Under the pieces are notes generated by a model. The model was not told the DNA's origin, made no database searches, and was given only the letters and a program-made list of their open reading frames with translations. The position numbers were made by a program, and so were the translations under genes. Below, one piece after another: positions 34,142-43,250 of a DNA stretch of 64,000 nucleotides; the stretch's first letter is position 1; every line of letters begins with the position of its first letter. The DNA is from Methylobacterium sp. Leaf108 (GTDB lineage: Bacteria > Pseudomonadota > Alphaproteobacteria > Rhizobiales > Beijerinckiaceae): assembly GCF_001423265.1 (NCBI RefSeq), contig NZ_LMND01000001.1:508025-572024 (forward strand), written 5' to 3'.

Positions 34142-34438
34142 TCAGCAGCCCTTGCAGATCGAGCCCATGGTGGTGCGCATCTTGGCGTCCCAGGCCTTGT
34201 CGCGGGCGGCGGCCTCGCGCTGGGCCTTGAGCATGGCGGCCTCGGTCCCGGCCTTGGAGAACGGGGCGCCCTTGGCGGCGGTCCGCTCGGCGGCGCCCGG
34301 CGGCTTGGTGACGCCGGTGGCGGTGACGGCGCGCTGCCCGCCCGCGGGCCGGGCGGCGGGATCCTGCGCCATCGCCCCGGACGCGGCCGAGCCGGCAACC
34401 AGGACGATCAGGGCGAGGAGGGCGGCGGCTTTGGCCAT
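34142..34438 (-). CDS. Small secreted hypothetical protein
   Basis: 98 residues from ATG 34438. A signal peptide (MAKAAALLALIVLVAGSAASGAMA) precedes a charged, Ala/Lys-rich helix (MLKAQREAAARDKAWDAKM), and the protein ends CKGC, a two-cysteine tail that could be a disulfide or metal site. No family is recognised. It lies 31 bp upstream of the ABC ATPase start on the same strand and could share its transcript. Confidence 0.7.
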   Translation of the reverse strand: MAKAAALLALIVLVAGSAASGAMAQDPAARPAGGQRAVTATGVTKPPGAAERTAAKGAPFSKAGTEAAMLKAQREAAARDKAWDAKMRTTMGSICKGC

Positions 34439-34706
34439 GGCGGTGTCCTGGAAGGGGGGAGGCAAGGCGGTGGCGAGAGCGCGCCACCGGCCCACGCCAC
34501 CGGCCGGCGGCGGGAGCCGGCGCAGTGTGGCAGAGATGATGAAAGGATCCGCCCAGCGATACCCACCACCCGGCCGGCGGACAACCGCCGGCGGGCGACC
34601 CTTTGCATCCTCCGCCGTTAGCCGACACAGATGGAAAGATTGTGGCCGGGCCGGATCGCCCGGGCCCGCAAGGCCGACCGAGCGTGGCCGATGGAGGACG
34701 CCGCCG

Positions 34707-35045
34707 ATGCATCGACCCGACGGCCCGACGCGGCGCGGGGCCGTGGCCGCCGCCCTCGCACGCCTCGCCCCGCGCCTGCCGGCGTTCGAGGCGGGGGCGG
34801 TGCTCGACCGGGTGCTGGCGAGCCCAGGCTTGCGCCGGGGCCGTCCGGAGGCGTCGGCCTGGCTCGGCCTCGTCGCCTATGCCCGCCACGTCTGCACCGA
34901 CTACGACGACCTCCTCGACGAGGGCTACGACCGCGACAGCGCCCGCCACTTCGTGCGCGACGACATCAATGCCGCCCTGGCCGGCTGGGGTGTCGCGCGG
35001 CGGGTCAGCGGCGAGGAGACGGAGGGCGGCGACGACCCGGCATGA
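34707..35045 (+). CDS. DUF2293 domain protein
   Basis: A 112-residue soluble protein. The C-terminal half carries the DUF2293 pattern (ARHVCTDYDDLLDEGYDRDSARHFVRDDINAALAGWG, read in overlapping pieces). The arginine-rich start (HRPDGPTRRG) is less conserved. Function is unknown; the family is frequent in Rhizobiales. The ATG at 34707 has a GGAGG stretch a dozen bases upstream. No clear operon partner: the next gene begins 90 bp later. Confidence 0.82.
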   Translation: MHRPDGPTRRGAVAAALARLAPRLPAFEAGAVLDRVLASPGLRRGRPEASAWLGLVAYARHVCTDYDDLLDEGYDRDSARHFVRDDINAALAGWGVARRVSGEETEGGDDPA

Positions 35046-35135
35046 CCCGGTCGGGAGCCGCGACGCGGTCGCGCGAAGGCCGGGGGAGGTGTATGAGATC
35101 GGGCCGACATCAATCCCGGGATCGAGGTCTCCCTC

Positions 35136-35345
35136 ATGCAGATCAGCGCACGCAACGTCATCAAGGGCACCGTGGTGTCGGTGGAGACCGGGGCCACGAC
35201 CGCCCACGTCAAGATCGAGATCGCTCCCGGCCAGGTCGTCACCGCCGCCATCACCAACGACGCCGTGGCGAGCCTGAAGCTGGCGGTGGGCAAGCCCGCC
35301 TATGCCGTGGTCAAGGCCTCCGACGTCATGGTCGCGGTGGATTGA
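35136..35345 (+). CDS. mop: Molbindin (TOBE-domain molybdate-binding protein)
   Basis: A 69-residue single TOBE/Mop domain beginning MQISARNVIKGTVVSVETGATTAHVKIE, with the C-terminal YAVVKASDVMVAVD that ends the OB-like barrel. Molbindins assemble into hexamers that store molybdate or tungstate in the cytoplasm. GAGGT sits seven bases before the ATG. The next gene starts 5 bp after its stop, so the two are co-transcribed. No modABC importer is in the window; the iorAB molybdoenzyme about 10 kb away is a possible consumer. Confidence 0.92.
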   Translation: MQISARNVIKGTVVSVETGATTAHVKIEIAPGQVVTAAITNDAVASLKLAVGKPAYAVVKASDVMVAVD

Positions 35346-35350
35346 GGCCG

Positions 35351-35866
35351 ATGCGCACCCGGCTCCTCGCCTGCCTCGCCGCCGTCCTCGCCGGGGTCGC
35401 CGCGTCCGCGGCGCGGGCGGGCGAGACCGAGGCCTGCGCCTCCTTCGACTGGCCGCTCCAGCGCGAGCTCGCGTGGTTCTCCGCGCCGGACCTGCCGCGC
35501 CTGGCCTCCGGTGCCATCCTGCCGCCGGAAATGCCGGGGGCGGTGCTCGCCCTGTCGGCCGAGGCCCAGGCGCGCCTGCCGCTCACGCCCTCGCGCGAAC
35601 CCAAGCCCGAGACGCGCGGCGGCGTCCTCGAGATTCCCGCCCCGCTGATGCCGGGGATCTACCAGGTCACCCTCTCGGAAAAAGCCTGGATCGACGTGAG
35701 CCAGGACGGGACCACGACCCGCCCGCCGCTCGCCAGCACCCGCCGGCAGGGATGTCCCGGGATCGCCAAGAGCGTGCGCTTCCAGCTCGGCACCCGGCCG
35801 GTGACGATCGTGGTGAGCGGCGCCGAGGCCGACAGCATCCGGATCGCGGTGGCGCCGGCCGAGTGA
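35351..35866 (+). CDS. Secreted hypothetical protein co-transcribed with molbindin
   Basis: A 171-residue protein with a signal peptide (MRTRLLACLAAVLAGVAASAARA). The mature part is beta-rich, with segments PGIYQVTLSEKAWIDVSQDG and RFQLGTRPVTIVVSGAEADSIRIAV typical of a small periplasmic sandwich domain, and two cysteines that may pair. No family is recognised. It starts 5 bp after the mop stop codon, and mepA starts 48 bp after its end, suggesting a three-gene run with possible envelope roles. Confidence 0.7.
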   Translation: MRTRLLACLAAVLAGVAASAARAGETEACASFDWPLQRELAWFSAPDLPRLASGAILPPEMPGAVLALSAEAQARLPLTPSREPKPETRGGVLEIPAPLMPGIYQVTLSEKAWIDVSQDGTTTRPPLASTRRQGCPGIAKSVRFQLGTRPVTIVVSGAEADSIRIAVAPAE

Positions 35867-35914
35867 GGCCGATGCCCTCGACGCAGCGGGCCAGGATGGA
35901 CTAGCGTCCGGCCC

Positions 35915-36844
35915 ATGATCCGATCCCCCGCCTTCGCCGCGTTCCTCGCCCTCGCCGCCCTCGTCCCGTCCCCGGCCGCACTGGCCCAGGACCGCGGCAC
36001 CCTCGACGCCAAGCCGCTGCCGCCGCTGGCCAATCCCGACGATCCCTCGACCCCCGCCAAGGCCCTGTTCGGGCGCGCCACCAGCCCGGCCCCGGGGCCG
36101 GAGGCGGCCTACGGTTCCTATGCCAGGGGCTGCTTTGCCGGGGGCGAGGCGCTGGCGGTGGACGGCCCGACCTGGCAGGTGATGCGCCTGTCGCGCAACC
36201 GGATGTGGGGCACCCCCCACCTCGTGGCGTTCATGGAGCGCCTGGCCGCCAAGGTGCCGCGGGTCGGCTGGCCGGGGCTGCTCGTGGGCGACATGTCGCA
36301 GCCCCGCGGCGGCCCGATGCTGACCGGCCACGCCTCGCACCAGCTCGGCCTCGATGCCGACGTGTGGCTGACGCCGATGCCCGACCGCCGCCTGAGCCGG
36401 TCCGAGCGCGAGGAGATGTCGGCCACCAACGTGGTGCGGCCCGACCGCCTCGACATCGATCCCGGCGTGTGGACGCCCGAGCACCTCAAGCTGATCCGGC
36501 TCACGGCGCAGCAACCCGAGGTGGCGCGCCTGTTCGTCAACCCGGCGATCAAGAAGGCCCTGTGCCGCGAGGCCGACGGCAACCGCGGCTGGCTCTCCAA
36601 GGTGCGCCCGATGTACGGGCACAACTACCATTACCACATCCGCCTCGCCTGCCCGGCGGGGGCGGCGCAATGCGAGGACCAGGCCTCGCCGCCCGGCAGC
36701 GACGGTTGCGGCGAGGAGCTCGCCTATTGGTTCAGCGACGCGGTGCTCAACCCGCCCAAATCCACCAAGCCCGGCAGGCCCAAGCCGCCGATGACCATGG
36801 CCGCGCTGCCGCCGTCCTGCCGGACCGTGCTCAAGGCCCGCTGA
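35915..36844 (+). CDS. mepA: Penicillin-insensitive murein endopeptidase
   Basis: A 309-residue periplasmic enzyme with a signal peptide (MIRSPAFAAFLALAALVPSPAALA). LAS-superfamily metal ligands are present: GHASHQLGLDADVWL (H...D) and the C-terminal HNYHYHIRL (H-x-H). SYARGCFAGGEAL and WQVMRLSRNR are family signatures. MepA cleaves D-Ala-meso-DAP cross-links and is Zn-dependent. Length is a little above E. coli MepA (274). Cysteines at the C-terminus match the family's disulfides. Confidence 0.93.
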   Translation: MIRSPAFAAFLALAALVPSPAALAQDRGTLDAKPLPPLANPDDPSTPAKALFGRATSPAPGPEAAYGSYARGCFAGGEALAVDGPTWQVMRLSRNRMWGTPHLVAFMERLAAKVPRVGWPGLLVGDMSQPRGGPMLTGHASHQLGLDADVWLTPMPDRRLSRSEREEMSATNVVRPDRLDIDPGVWTPEHLKLIRLTAQQPEVARLFVNPAIKKALCREADGNRGWLSKVRPMYGHNYHYHIRLACPAGAAQCEDQASPPGSDGCGEELAYWFSDAVLNPPKSTKPGRPKPPMTMAALPPSCRTVLKAR

Positions 36845-36859
36845 GGGACCGGGCGGGCC

Positions 36860-38428
36860 TCAGCGGCCGGCCGGTGCCCGCGGTGGCACGATGCGATAGG
36901 CCACGATCGACCGGCCGTGGCCGATGGCGGTGAGGGCGCCGGGCAATGGGTTCTCGCGCACCGGACCGATGACGTAGAGGGCGTCGAACGTCGTCAGCCA
37001 TTCGTTCATGGCGGCCGGCAGGCCGGAGTAGCGCGCGCCCTGGCCGATGGCGGCGAGCGTGTCGATCGAGGGCAAGGCCAGGCCTGCGTCGAGGGAGGCG
37101 AATTCCGGCCGGGGCAGGATCGGCTGCTTGCCCTTGGCGGCGAACAGGACCGTGACGAAGGCATCCACATCGCGCACCGCCAGCACCGCCAGATGCCGTA
37201 CGGGCTGGCCGTCCGGGTCGGCGCCGGAGGACCTGTCCGGCGTCGCGCTATGGGCCACAAGGATGCGGGGATGGGGCGGCAGCTGCGCGAAGGTGGCCAG
37301 GACGGCCTGCGCCTCGGCGTCGTGGCTGCGCTGGACCGGGACCACGGCGAGGATTCCCGCCAGCGCCAGGGCGGCGAGGACCGCCACCAGGGAGACACGC
37401 GGCGCCCGCGCCGGCAGCCGCCATTGCAGGAAGGCCGGCAGGATCATCGCCGCCGCCGGCAGCAGCCGGGTGTCGGCCATCACCGAATCGAGCAGGCGGT
37501 ACGGCATCGCGACGTAGAGGAGCGCAAACCCGACGGCGAGCCAGCGTCCGGTGGCATCGAAACGCAGCTTTCCCTCGCGGGCGAGGACGTAGCCCGCCAT
37601 CGTCAGGACGCCCACGGTCACCAGGGACACCGGCATGCTGTAGCTGTTGACGATGAGGATCTGGAACAGCTTGTCGCGCCACAGCCAGACCACGCCGGTT
37701 TCGTCCGAGGCGCCGTCGCCCGCCAGCAGCAGCCCCGCCACCACCGGCATCGGCGCGGCCAGGACCGCGAACGTGCCGAGGTTCCGGGCGGTCGGCCCCC
37801 CGGTCCGGAGGTCGCGCAGGGCGACGACGCCGAGGGCGAAGCCGTAGATGCCGAGCGCCACGAGATGGCCCACCGAGAGGGCGGCCACCAGCACGACATG
37901 GAGCCCGAGGCGGAGGAGCCAGCCGCGACGGGCCAGGGCGAGCCAGGCGGCGATCCCCCACAGGGCGAGCCCGAGGGCGAACACGAAGTTGAGGAAACCG
38001 TAGGCGAAGGGCTCGCTGTTCATCCAGACGAGGGCCACGAGTCCGGAGATGCCGAAGCGGCGGGCCCATACCCATTCGATCGCGGCCGCCCCCGTCGCCA
38101 CCAGGACGAGGCCCGCGACGAGGAAGGCCTTGGTGGCTGCCTCGACCCCGATCCAGCGGCCCAGCGGCGGCACGATCAGGTCCATCGCCAGGTTCGGGTA
38201 GAAGCCCCAGTCGCTACCGTAGAAGGGGTTGGCGTCCGGCCCGTCGAGGCGGGCGAGCACCCACATCCGGGCGAGGTGGTTGGCGTAGTCGACCTGCGCC
38301 GGCAGGGCCGAGGCGATGGGCAGCACGAGGCTCGCGGCGAGAAGGCTCGCGAACAGCGCCGCCATCGCGCTGTCCGCCGCGGTCCATGCCGAGGGCGCCC
38401 CCGTCGACGGGCTGAGCGAGGAGGCCAT
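36860..38428 (-). CDS. Multispanning membrane protein, possible GT-C glycosyltransferase
   Basis: A 522-residue protein with about 10-12 hydrophobic helices in residues 20-370 and a ~150-residue soluble C-terminal domain. After the first helix lies DYANHLARMWVLARL, where an acidic residue in the first extracytoplasmic loop is typical of GT-C lipid-linked sugar transferases. No named subfamily is recognised, so the call is tentative; a polymer or wall-glycan function is possible. The convergent mepA stop is 15 bp away. The upstream PilZ gene is on the same strand with a 12-bp gap, hinting at c-di-GMP-linked exopolysaccharide or envelope functions. Confidence 0.65.
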   Translation of the reverse strand: MASSLSPSTGAPSAWTAADSAMAALFASLLAASLVLPIASALPAQVDYANHLARMWVLARLDGPDANPFYGSDWGFYPNLAMDLIVPPLGRWIGVEAATKAFLVAGLVLVATGAAAIEWVWARRFGISGLVALVWMNSEPFAYGFLNFVFALGLALWGIAAWLALARRGWLLRLGLHVVLVAALSVGHLVALGIYGFALGVVALRDLRTGGPTARNLGTFAVLAAPMPVVAGLLLAGDGASDETGVVWLWRDKLFQILIVNSYSMPVSLVTVGVLTMAGYVLAREGKLRFDATGRWLAVGFALLYVAMPYRLLDSVMADTRLLPAAAMILPAFLQWRLPARAPRVSLVAVLAALALAGILAVVPVQRSHDAEAQAVLATFAQLPPHPRILVAHSATPDRSSGADPDGQPVRHLAVLAVRDVDAFVTVLFAAKGKQPILPRPEFASLDAGLALPSIDTLAAIGQGARYSGLPAAMNEWLTTFDALYVIGPVRENPLPGALTAIGHGRSIVAYRIVPPRAPAGR

Positions 38429-38440
38429 CGGCGCTCGAGA

Positions 38441-38887
38441 TCAGAAGGAGGAGACGCGGCTGTTGCGCCGGGTGCCGATCGCCTTGTAGCCGGAATCCGG
38501 CCCGGCCTGCGTGTTCGCCTCCTCGACCCGGGCCGGCTCGGGCAGCTTGCCGACGCGCTCGATCCGCACCCCGGCGTAGTGACCCCGGCGCCAGGCGAGC
38601 TTGACGAGGCAGACGAAGTTGCGCCCCACCACCTTGAGCATGAAGGTGTCGGGCAGCACGCAGGAGGCGGGGACGCCCAGGCGCGCGCCGGATTTCGAGA
38701 TGTCCTTGACGTTGCAGGGCAGCTCGGTTCCATCGAGCAGCCGGATCAGCGCGATCCAGTTGGTCTCGCTGCGGGCCTCGCGCCGCTCGATGAAGGTCGA
38801 GGACATCGCAGCATGGCCCTGGATGTCCTGGTCCAGGAGTGCGCGCCCTTCGGCGTCTTCGACGATGCTGTGCTGATGCGATGTCAC
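38441..38887 (-). CDS. PilZ-domain c-di-GMP-binding protein
   Basis: 148 residues from ATG 38887; ATG 38806 (MSSTFIERREARS) is an alternative that would keep the domain intact. The PilZ signature is complete: R35-x3-R39 in RREAR and D62-x-S64-x2-G67 in DISKSG, so c-di-GMP binding is likely. It is a single-domain effector with a ~40-residue disordered tail. The 12-bp gap to the membrane protein downstream implies joint expression and possibly direct control of it. Confidence 0.85.
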   Translation of the reverse strand: MTSHQHSIVEDAEGRALLDQDIQGHAAMSSTFIERREARSETNWIALIRLLDGTELPCNVKDISKSGARLGVPASCVLPDTFMLKVVGRNFVCLVKLAWRRGHYAGVRIERVGKLPEPARVEEANTQAGPDSGYKAIGTRRNSRVSSF

Positions 38888-39015
38888 GCAGCCCTCTGAA
38901 AACCGCTCGCCGAACCCTTTCGAGACCCTGCACCGGAGCCGTTAAATATTACTCACGTTCATGCGGCCCGCCGGCCTGCCGCCGGATCACCCATCCGTGA
39001 TCGGGACCGGGCGCC

Positions 39016-39519
39016 CTACTTGTCGTGGTGACCGGCGGCGATGCGGTCGGTGAGTGCCATGAGGATGCCGGAGACCACGAACACCATGTGGATGCCCACG
39101 AGCCACGCCAGTTCGCGGTCGCTGGTGTTCTTGAGGTCCATGAAGGACTTCAGGAGCTGGATCGCCGAGATCGCGACGATCGACGACAGGAGTTTCAGCT
39201 TCAGGCCGGTGAAGTCGATCGTCCCCATCCACTCGGGCCAGTCCCGATGGTCGGAATGGTCGATCTTGGACACGAAGTTCTCGTAGCCCGAGAACATCAC
39301 GATGATCAGCAGCGAGGCCGTGAAGGAGAGGTCGACGAGGGTCAGCACGCCGAGGATGATCTGCGCCTCGTTCGCCTCGGGCGCATGCAGGACGAAATGG
39401 ATGAGCTCCTGGATCAGCTTGTACAGGAGCACCATGATGCCGATGGCCAGCGCCCCGTAGAAGGGCGCCAGCAGCCAGCGGCTGGCGAACAGCGCCCGCT
39501 CGAAAACCCGCTCGATCAT
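39016..39519 (-). CDS. YqhA/UPF0114-family membrane protein
   Basis: 167 residues from ATG 39519, chosen because GTGGA lies six bases upstream; ATGs at 39525 and 39552 are also in frame. Start MIERVFERALFASRWLLAPFYGALAIGI, then LVDLSFTASLLIIVMFSGYENFVSKID and GTIDFTGLKLKLLSSIVAISAIQLLKSFMD are the family hallmarks. It has four membrane helices. Function is unproven; members are sometimes linked to acid or anion stress. It stands alone. Confidence 0.9.
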   Translation of the reverse strand: MIERVFERALFASRWLLAPFYGALAIGIMVLLYKLIQELIHFVLHAPEANEAQIILGVLTLVDLSFTASLLIIVMFSGYENFVSKIDHSDHRDWPEWMGTIDFTGLKLKLLSSIVAISAIQLLKSFMDLKNTSDRELAWLVGIHMVFVVSGILMALTDRIAAGHHDK

Positions 39520-39609
39520 TCCCATTCCACCCCGCCTCGACCGGCTGCGCATGTCGCATGCGTGAACCGGGCCAGCAAGGCCGAGCTTGGGTCTCGGCGC
39601 GGGCGATCG

Positions 39610-40269
39610 TCAGGCGGAGACGCCGGTCCCGATCGGGCAGGCGACGCCGGTGCCGCCGACGCCGCAATAGCCGGCCGGGTTCTTGGCGAGGTACTGCTGG
39701 TGGTAGCCCTCGGCGAAGTAGAACGTGTCCAGCGGTACGATCTCGGTGGTGATCGGCGGGAACCCGCGCTCGGAGAGGGCGGCGCCATAGGCATCGCGCA
39801 CGGCTTTGGCCGTGGCCGCCTGCGCGTCGGTGAGGGTGTAGATGCCGGAGCGGTACTGGGTGCCGACGTCGTTGCCCTGGCGCATCCCCTGGGTCGGGTC
39901 GTGGCTCTCGAAGAAGGTCCTGAGCACCGCCTCGAGGGGCAGCGTCGCGGGGTCGAACACCACGAGGACGACCTCGTTGTGCCCGGTCTGGCCCGAGCAG
40001 ACCTCCTCGTAGGTGGGGTTGGGCGTGTAGCCGCCGGCATAGCCCACCGCCGTCACGATCACGCCGTGGGGCAGCGTCCAGAACTTGCGCTCGGTGCCCC
40101 AGAAGCAGCCGAGCCCGAGCACGATCCGCTCGGCGCCCTCCGGGTAGGGCCCCTTCAAGGGTTGGCCGTTCACGAAATGCCGCTCCGTGGTCGGGATCGG
40201 GTCGGGGCGGCCGGGCAGCGCCTCGGCGGGGCCGGGCATCACCGGCCGCTTGCGGAACATCTGGAGCAT
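39610..40269 (-). CDS. msrA: Peptide-methionine (S)-S-oxide reductase
   Basis: 219 residues from ATG 40269. The catalytic cysteine is in GLGCFWGTE, followed by [27 protein letters not shown], the [23 protein letters not shown] core and a C-terminal [13 protein letters not shown], which supplies the resolving cysteines. The enzyme repairs oxidised methionine (S-sulfoxide) using thioredoxin. It is adjacent to the sulfate importer operon but about 100 bp from it, so it is probably separate. Length is typical for the E. coli-like MsrA group. Confidence 0.95.
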   Translation of the reverse strand: MLQMFRKRPVMPGPAEALPGRPDPIPTTERHFVNGQPLKGPYPEGAERIVLGLGCFWGTERKFWTLPHGVIVTAVGYAGGYTPNPTYEEVCSGQTGHNEVVLVVFDPATLPLEAVLRTFFESHDPTQGMRQGNDVGTQYRSGIYTLTDAQAATAKAVRDAYGAALSERGFPPITTEIVPLDTFYFAEGYHQQYLAKNPAGYCGVGGTGVACPIGTGVSA

Positions 40270-40370
40270 CGCGGGATCGCCTCGTCGCAACGGGTTCGGA
40301 CCCTCACGATATGGGGCGGGGCGCGCCGGTTGCGTAGGGAGCGCGACGACGCCCCCCATGTCCGCGCGCC

Positions 40371-41420
40371 TCAATCCGCGAAGACGTACCCCCCGAGGAT
40401 GCGCAGGCCCACCGGCAGCCCGGCGGCGAGGCGGGCGGTGTCGGAGGCCTCCACCACCACGGTCTTGCCCTCGCCCTCCCGGTCGACCTCGATGCGCTGG
40501 CGTCCTTGCGTGCGATAGGAGGAACGCACGGTGCCGTGGAGATGGGCCTCGTGGGCCTCCGCGAACTGGAGCTGCCAGGGCCGGGCGTAGAGCTTGACCG
40601 GGCCGACGAGGCCGGGACGGGCCACCACGGGGGTGGCGCGCCCCTGGACGAAGACCTGCCCGTCGCGCGCCAGGGCCTCGACCTCGATGGTGTCGCCGAG
40701 GAACTTGAGCACGGTGGCCGAGACCGGGTTCTCCTGGACCTCGTCGGGGGTGCCGACCTGTTCGAGGCGGCCCTTGTCGAGCACCGCGACCCGGTCGGAG
40801 AGTTCCAGCGCCTCGTCCTGGTCGTGGGTGACGAAGATCGTGGTCTGGCCGGTGCGGTCGTGGATCTCGCGCAGCCAGCGGCGCAGATCCTTCCTCACCT
40901 GGGCGTCCAGCGCGCCGAAGGGCTCGTCGAGGAGCAGGACGCGAGGCTCGACGGCGAGCGCGCGGGCGAGCGCGATGCGCTGGCGCTGGCCGCCCGAGAG
41001 CTGGCTCGGGTAGCGGTCGGCGAAGCCCGACAGCTTGATGAGGTCGAGGAGGTCGCCGACGCGGGCCTTGATCTCGGCCTTGGCCGGGCGCTCGCTGCGC
41101 CTGCGGGCATTGAGGCCGTAGGCGATGTTCTCGGCCACGCTCATGTGCTTGAACAGGGCGTAGTGCTGGAACACGAACCCCACCGCGCGCTGCTGCACCG
41201 GCAGCTGCGTGGCGTCGTCGCCGCCGAAGATGATGCGGCCGCGATCGGGGAAGTCGAGCCCGGCGATGATGCGCAGGAGCGTGGTCTTGCCCGAGCCCGA
41301 GGGGCCGAGCAGCGCCAGCAGCTCGCCCGCCCGCACGTCGAGGGAGAAATCGTGCAGCACGGCCGCCGTGTCGAAGGTCTTCGACAGCGCCTCGACGCGG
41401 ATCGCGGTGGAGCCGCCCAC
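40371..41420 (-). CDS. cysA: Sulfate/thiosulfate ABC transporter ATPase
   Basis: 349 residues from GTG 41420 (weak ribosome site; earlier in-frame starts lie inside cysW). Walker [11 protein letters not shown]-loop VFQHYALF, signature [15 protein letters not shown], Walker [13 protein letters not shown] and H-loop FVTHDQ are intact. [11 protein letters not shown] and [13 protein letters not shown] segments are CysA-typical, and the ~100-residue C-terminal TOBE-type domain is present. It energises the CysTW channel. The gene is last in cysP-T-W-A and starts 4 bp after the cysW stop, pointing to translational coupling. Confidence 0.93.
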   Translation of the reverse strand: MGGSTAIRVEALSKTFDTAAVLHDFSLDVRAGELLALLGPSGSGKTTLLRIIAGLDFPDRGRIIFGGDDATQLPVQQRAVGFVFQHYALFKHMSVAENIAYGLNARRRSERPAKAEIKARVGDLLDLIKLSGFADRYPSQLSGGQRQRIALARALAVEPRVLLLDEPFGALDAQVRKDLRRWLREIHDRTGQTTIFVTHDQDEALELSDRVAVLDKGRLEQVGTPDEVQENPVSATVLKFLGDTIEVEALARDGQVFVQGRATPVVARPGLVGPVKLYARPWQLQFAEAHEAHLHGTVRSSYRTQGRQRIEVDREGEGKTVVVEASDTARLAAGLPVGLRILGGYVFAD

Positions 41421-41424
41421 GCCG

Positions 41425-42330
41425 TCAGTGACGCCGTGCGCCCGCCGCGATGTCGGCACTGTAGCGCCATTCGAGGACGGATTTGATGACGAGGGTGACA
41501 AGAGCGAGACCGGCAAGGAGGGAGGCGACGGCGAAAGCGGCAACGAAGTTGTACTCATTGTAGAGGATCTCCACGTGGAGCGGCAGCGTGTTGGTGAGCC
41601 CGCGGATGTGGCCCGAGACCACCGAGACCGCGCCGAATTCGCCCATCGCGCGGGCGTTGCAGAGGAGCACGCTGTAGAGCAGCCCCCAGCGGATGTTGGG
41701 CAGCGTCACCGTCCGGAAGGCGTGCCAGCCCGACGCCCCGAGGGTGAGCGCGGCCTCCTCCTCGGCGGTGCCCTGCTCCTGCATCAGCGGGATCAGCTGG
41801 CGGGCGACGAAGGGGAAGGTGACGAAGATCGTCGCCAGCACGATGCCGGGGATGGCGAAGATGATCTGCACGTCGCGTTCGATCAGCCAGGGTCCGATCA
41901 GCCCCTGCGCCCCGAACACGAGCACGTAGATCAGCCCCGAGACCACCGGCGAGACCGAGAACGGCAGATCGATGAGGGTGACGAGCAGGTTCTTGCCCTT
42001 GAACTCGAACTTGGCGATGGCCCAGGCCGCGGCCACGCCGAACACGAGGTTGAACGGCACCGCGATCGCCGCCGCGATCAGGGTCAGCCGGATCGCCGAG
42101 TGGGCGTCGGCTTCGGTGAAGGCGGCGAGATAGGCCGCCCATCCCTTGGCGAACGCCTGGACGAACACCGTCACCAGCGGCAACACCAGGAACAGGGCGA
42201 GGAAGCCGATCGCGACCGCGATCAGGAGCCACCGCACGAATCCGCCCTCGGTGACGACGCTGGCGGTGCGCGGCGCCGGCTGCGACGTCGGTCGTGACGG
42301 TCCCGGGGCCCGTACGGCGAGGCTAGACAT
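41425..42330 (-). CDS. cysW: Sulfate ABC transporter permease subunit W
   Basis: A 301-residue inner-membrane protein with six helices and the EAA-loop [26 protein letters not shown]. The proline- and serine-rich N-terminus ([15 protein letters not shown]) is cytoplasmic. [13 protein letters not shown] and [15 protein letters not shown] are CysW hallmarks. It forms the channel with CysT, and its start overlaps the cysT stop by 8 bp. Length is normal. Confidence 0.94.
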   Translation of the reverse strand: MSSLAVRAPGPSRPTSQPAPRTASVVTEGGFVRWLLIAVAIGFLALFLVLPLVTVFVQAFAKGWAAYLAAFTEADAHSAIRLTLIAAAIAVPFNLVFGVAAAWAIAKFEFKGKNLLVTLIDLPFSVSPVVSGLIYVLVFGAQGLIGPWLIERDVQIIFAIPGIVLATIFVTFPFVARQLIPLMQEQGTAEEEAALTLGASGWHAFRTVTLPNIRWGLLYSVLLCNARAMGEFGAVSVVSGHIRGLTNTLPLHVEILYNEYNFVAAFAVASLLAGLALVTLVIKSVLEWRYSADIAAGARRH

Positions 42331-43180
42331 AACCGAACCTCCTGCGGCTCCAGGCCTGGATCAGGTTGATGGCGAGCAGCGTCACGAACGAGATGCCGAG
42401 CATGATCGTGGCGATGGCGCAGGCGCCGCCGTAGTCGAATTCCGAGAGCTTGATGACGATCAGGAGCGGCGCGATCTCGGAGACGTAGGGCAGGTTGCCG
42501 GCGATGAAGATGATCGAGCCGTACTCGCCGACGCCCCGCGCGAAGGCGAGGGCGAAGCCCGTGAGCACGGCCGGGATCAGGGGCGGCAGCACCACCTTCA
42601 CCAGTGTGTGCCAGCGGCCGGCCCCGAGGGTGGCGGAGGCCTCCTCGATCTCCTTGTCGATCTCTACGATGAGCGGCTGCACCGTGCGCACCGCGAAGGG
42701 CAGCCCGATGAAGACCATGGCGATGAAGATGCCGAGCGGCGTGTAGGCCGCCTCGATCCCGAGCTTGGCGAGTTGCGCGCCGACCAACCCGTTGGGAGCG
42801 TAGAGGGCGGCGAGTGCGATGCCCGCCACCGCCGTGGGCAGGGCGAAGGGCAGGTCGACGACCGCGTCCACGATCCGCCGGCCGGGAAAGTCGTAGCGGG
42901 TCAGCACCCAGGCGACGATGAAGCCGAACACCGAGGCGACCAGCGCCGCCAGAAGCGAGATGCCGAAGCTGACCCGCAGCGCCGAGGCCACGCGCGAATC
43001 GGTGGCGACCTCCCAGATGCCCGCGAACCCGAGCTGCGAGGCGCGCAGCACCAGGGCGGCCAGGGGCAGGAGCACGATCAGGCTCAGCACCGTCAGCGTG
43101 TAGCCGAAGGTGAGCCCGAAGCCGGGGATCACGCTCGGCTGGCGGAAGCGGCGTCGGGGGCGGAGCGGCGGTTCGGCCAT
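42323..43180 (-). CDS. cysT: Sulfate ABC transporter permease subunit T (CysU)
   Basis: A 285-residue inner-membrane protein with six helices. [27 protein letters not shown] at the start, [13 protein letters not shown], the EAA loop [24 protein letters not shown] and [19 protein letters not shown] are CysT-specific. It pairs with CysW. About 70 bp separate it from the cysP stop, and this gap contains a strong hairpin that may set the ratio of binding protein to permease. Confidence 0.94.
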   Translation of the reverse strand: MAEPPLRPRRRFRQPSVIPGFGLTFGYTLTVLSLIVLLPLAALVLRASQLGFAGIWEVATDSRVASALRVSFGISLLAALVASVFGFIVAWVLTRYDFPGRRIVDAVVDLPFALPTAVAGIALAALYAPNGLVGAQLAKLGIEAAYTPLGIFIAMVFIGLPFAVRTVQPLIVEIDKEIEEASATLGAGRWHTLVKVVLPPLIPAVLTGFALAFARGVGEYGSIIFIAGNLPYVSEIAPLLIVIKLSEFDYGGACAIATIMLGISFVTLLAINLIQAWSRRRFGYV

Positions 43181-43221
43181 GGCGTGGTCCTGGAGATGGT
43201 CTCGAATCTCGGGTCTGGCGC

Positions 43222-43241
43222 CCCTCCCCTCGCGGGGAGGG
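43222..43241 (-). terminator. Intercistronic hairpin between cysP and cysT
   Basis: CCCTCCCC-TCGC-GGGGAGGG, a perfect 8-bp stem with a 4-base loop, lies 10 bp after the cysP stop. Such hairpins after binding-protein genes usually stabilise the upstream mRNA or partly terminate, so that binding protein exceeds permease. There is no U-tract. Confidence 0.55.
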
Positions 43242-43250
43242 ACCGCACCT

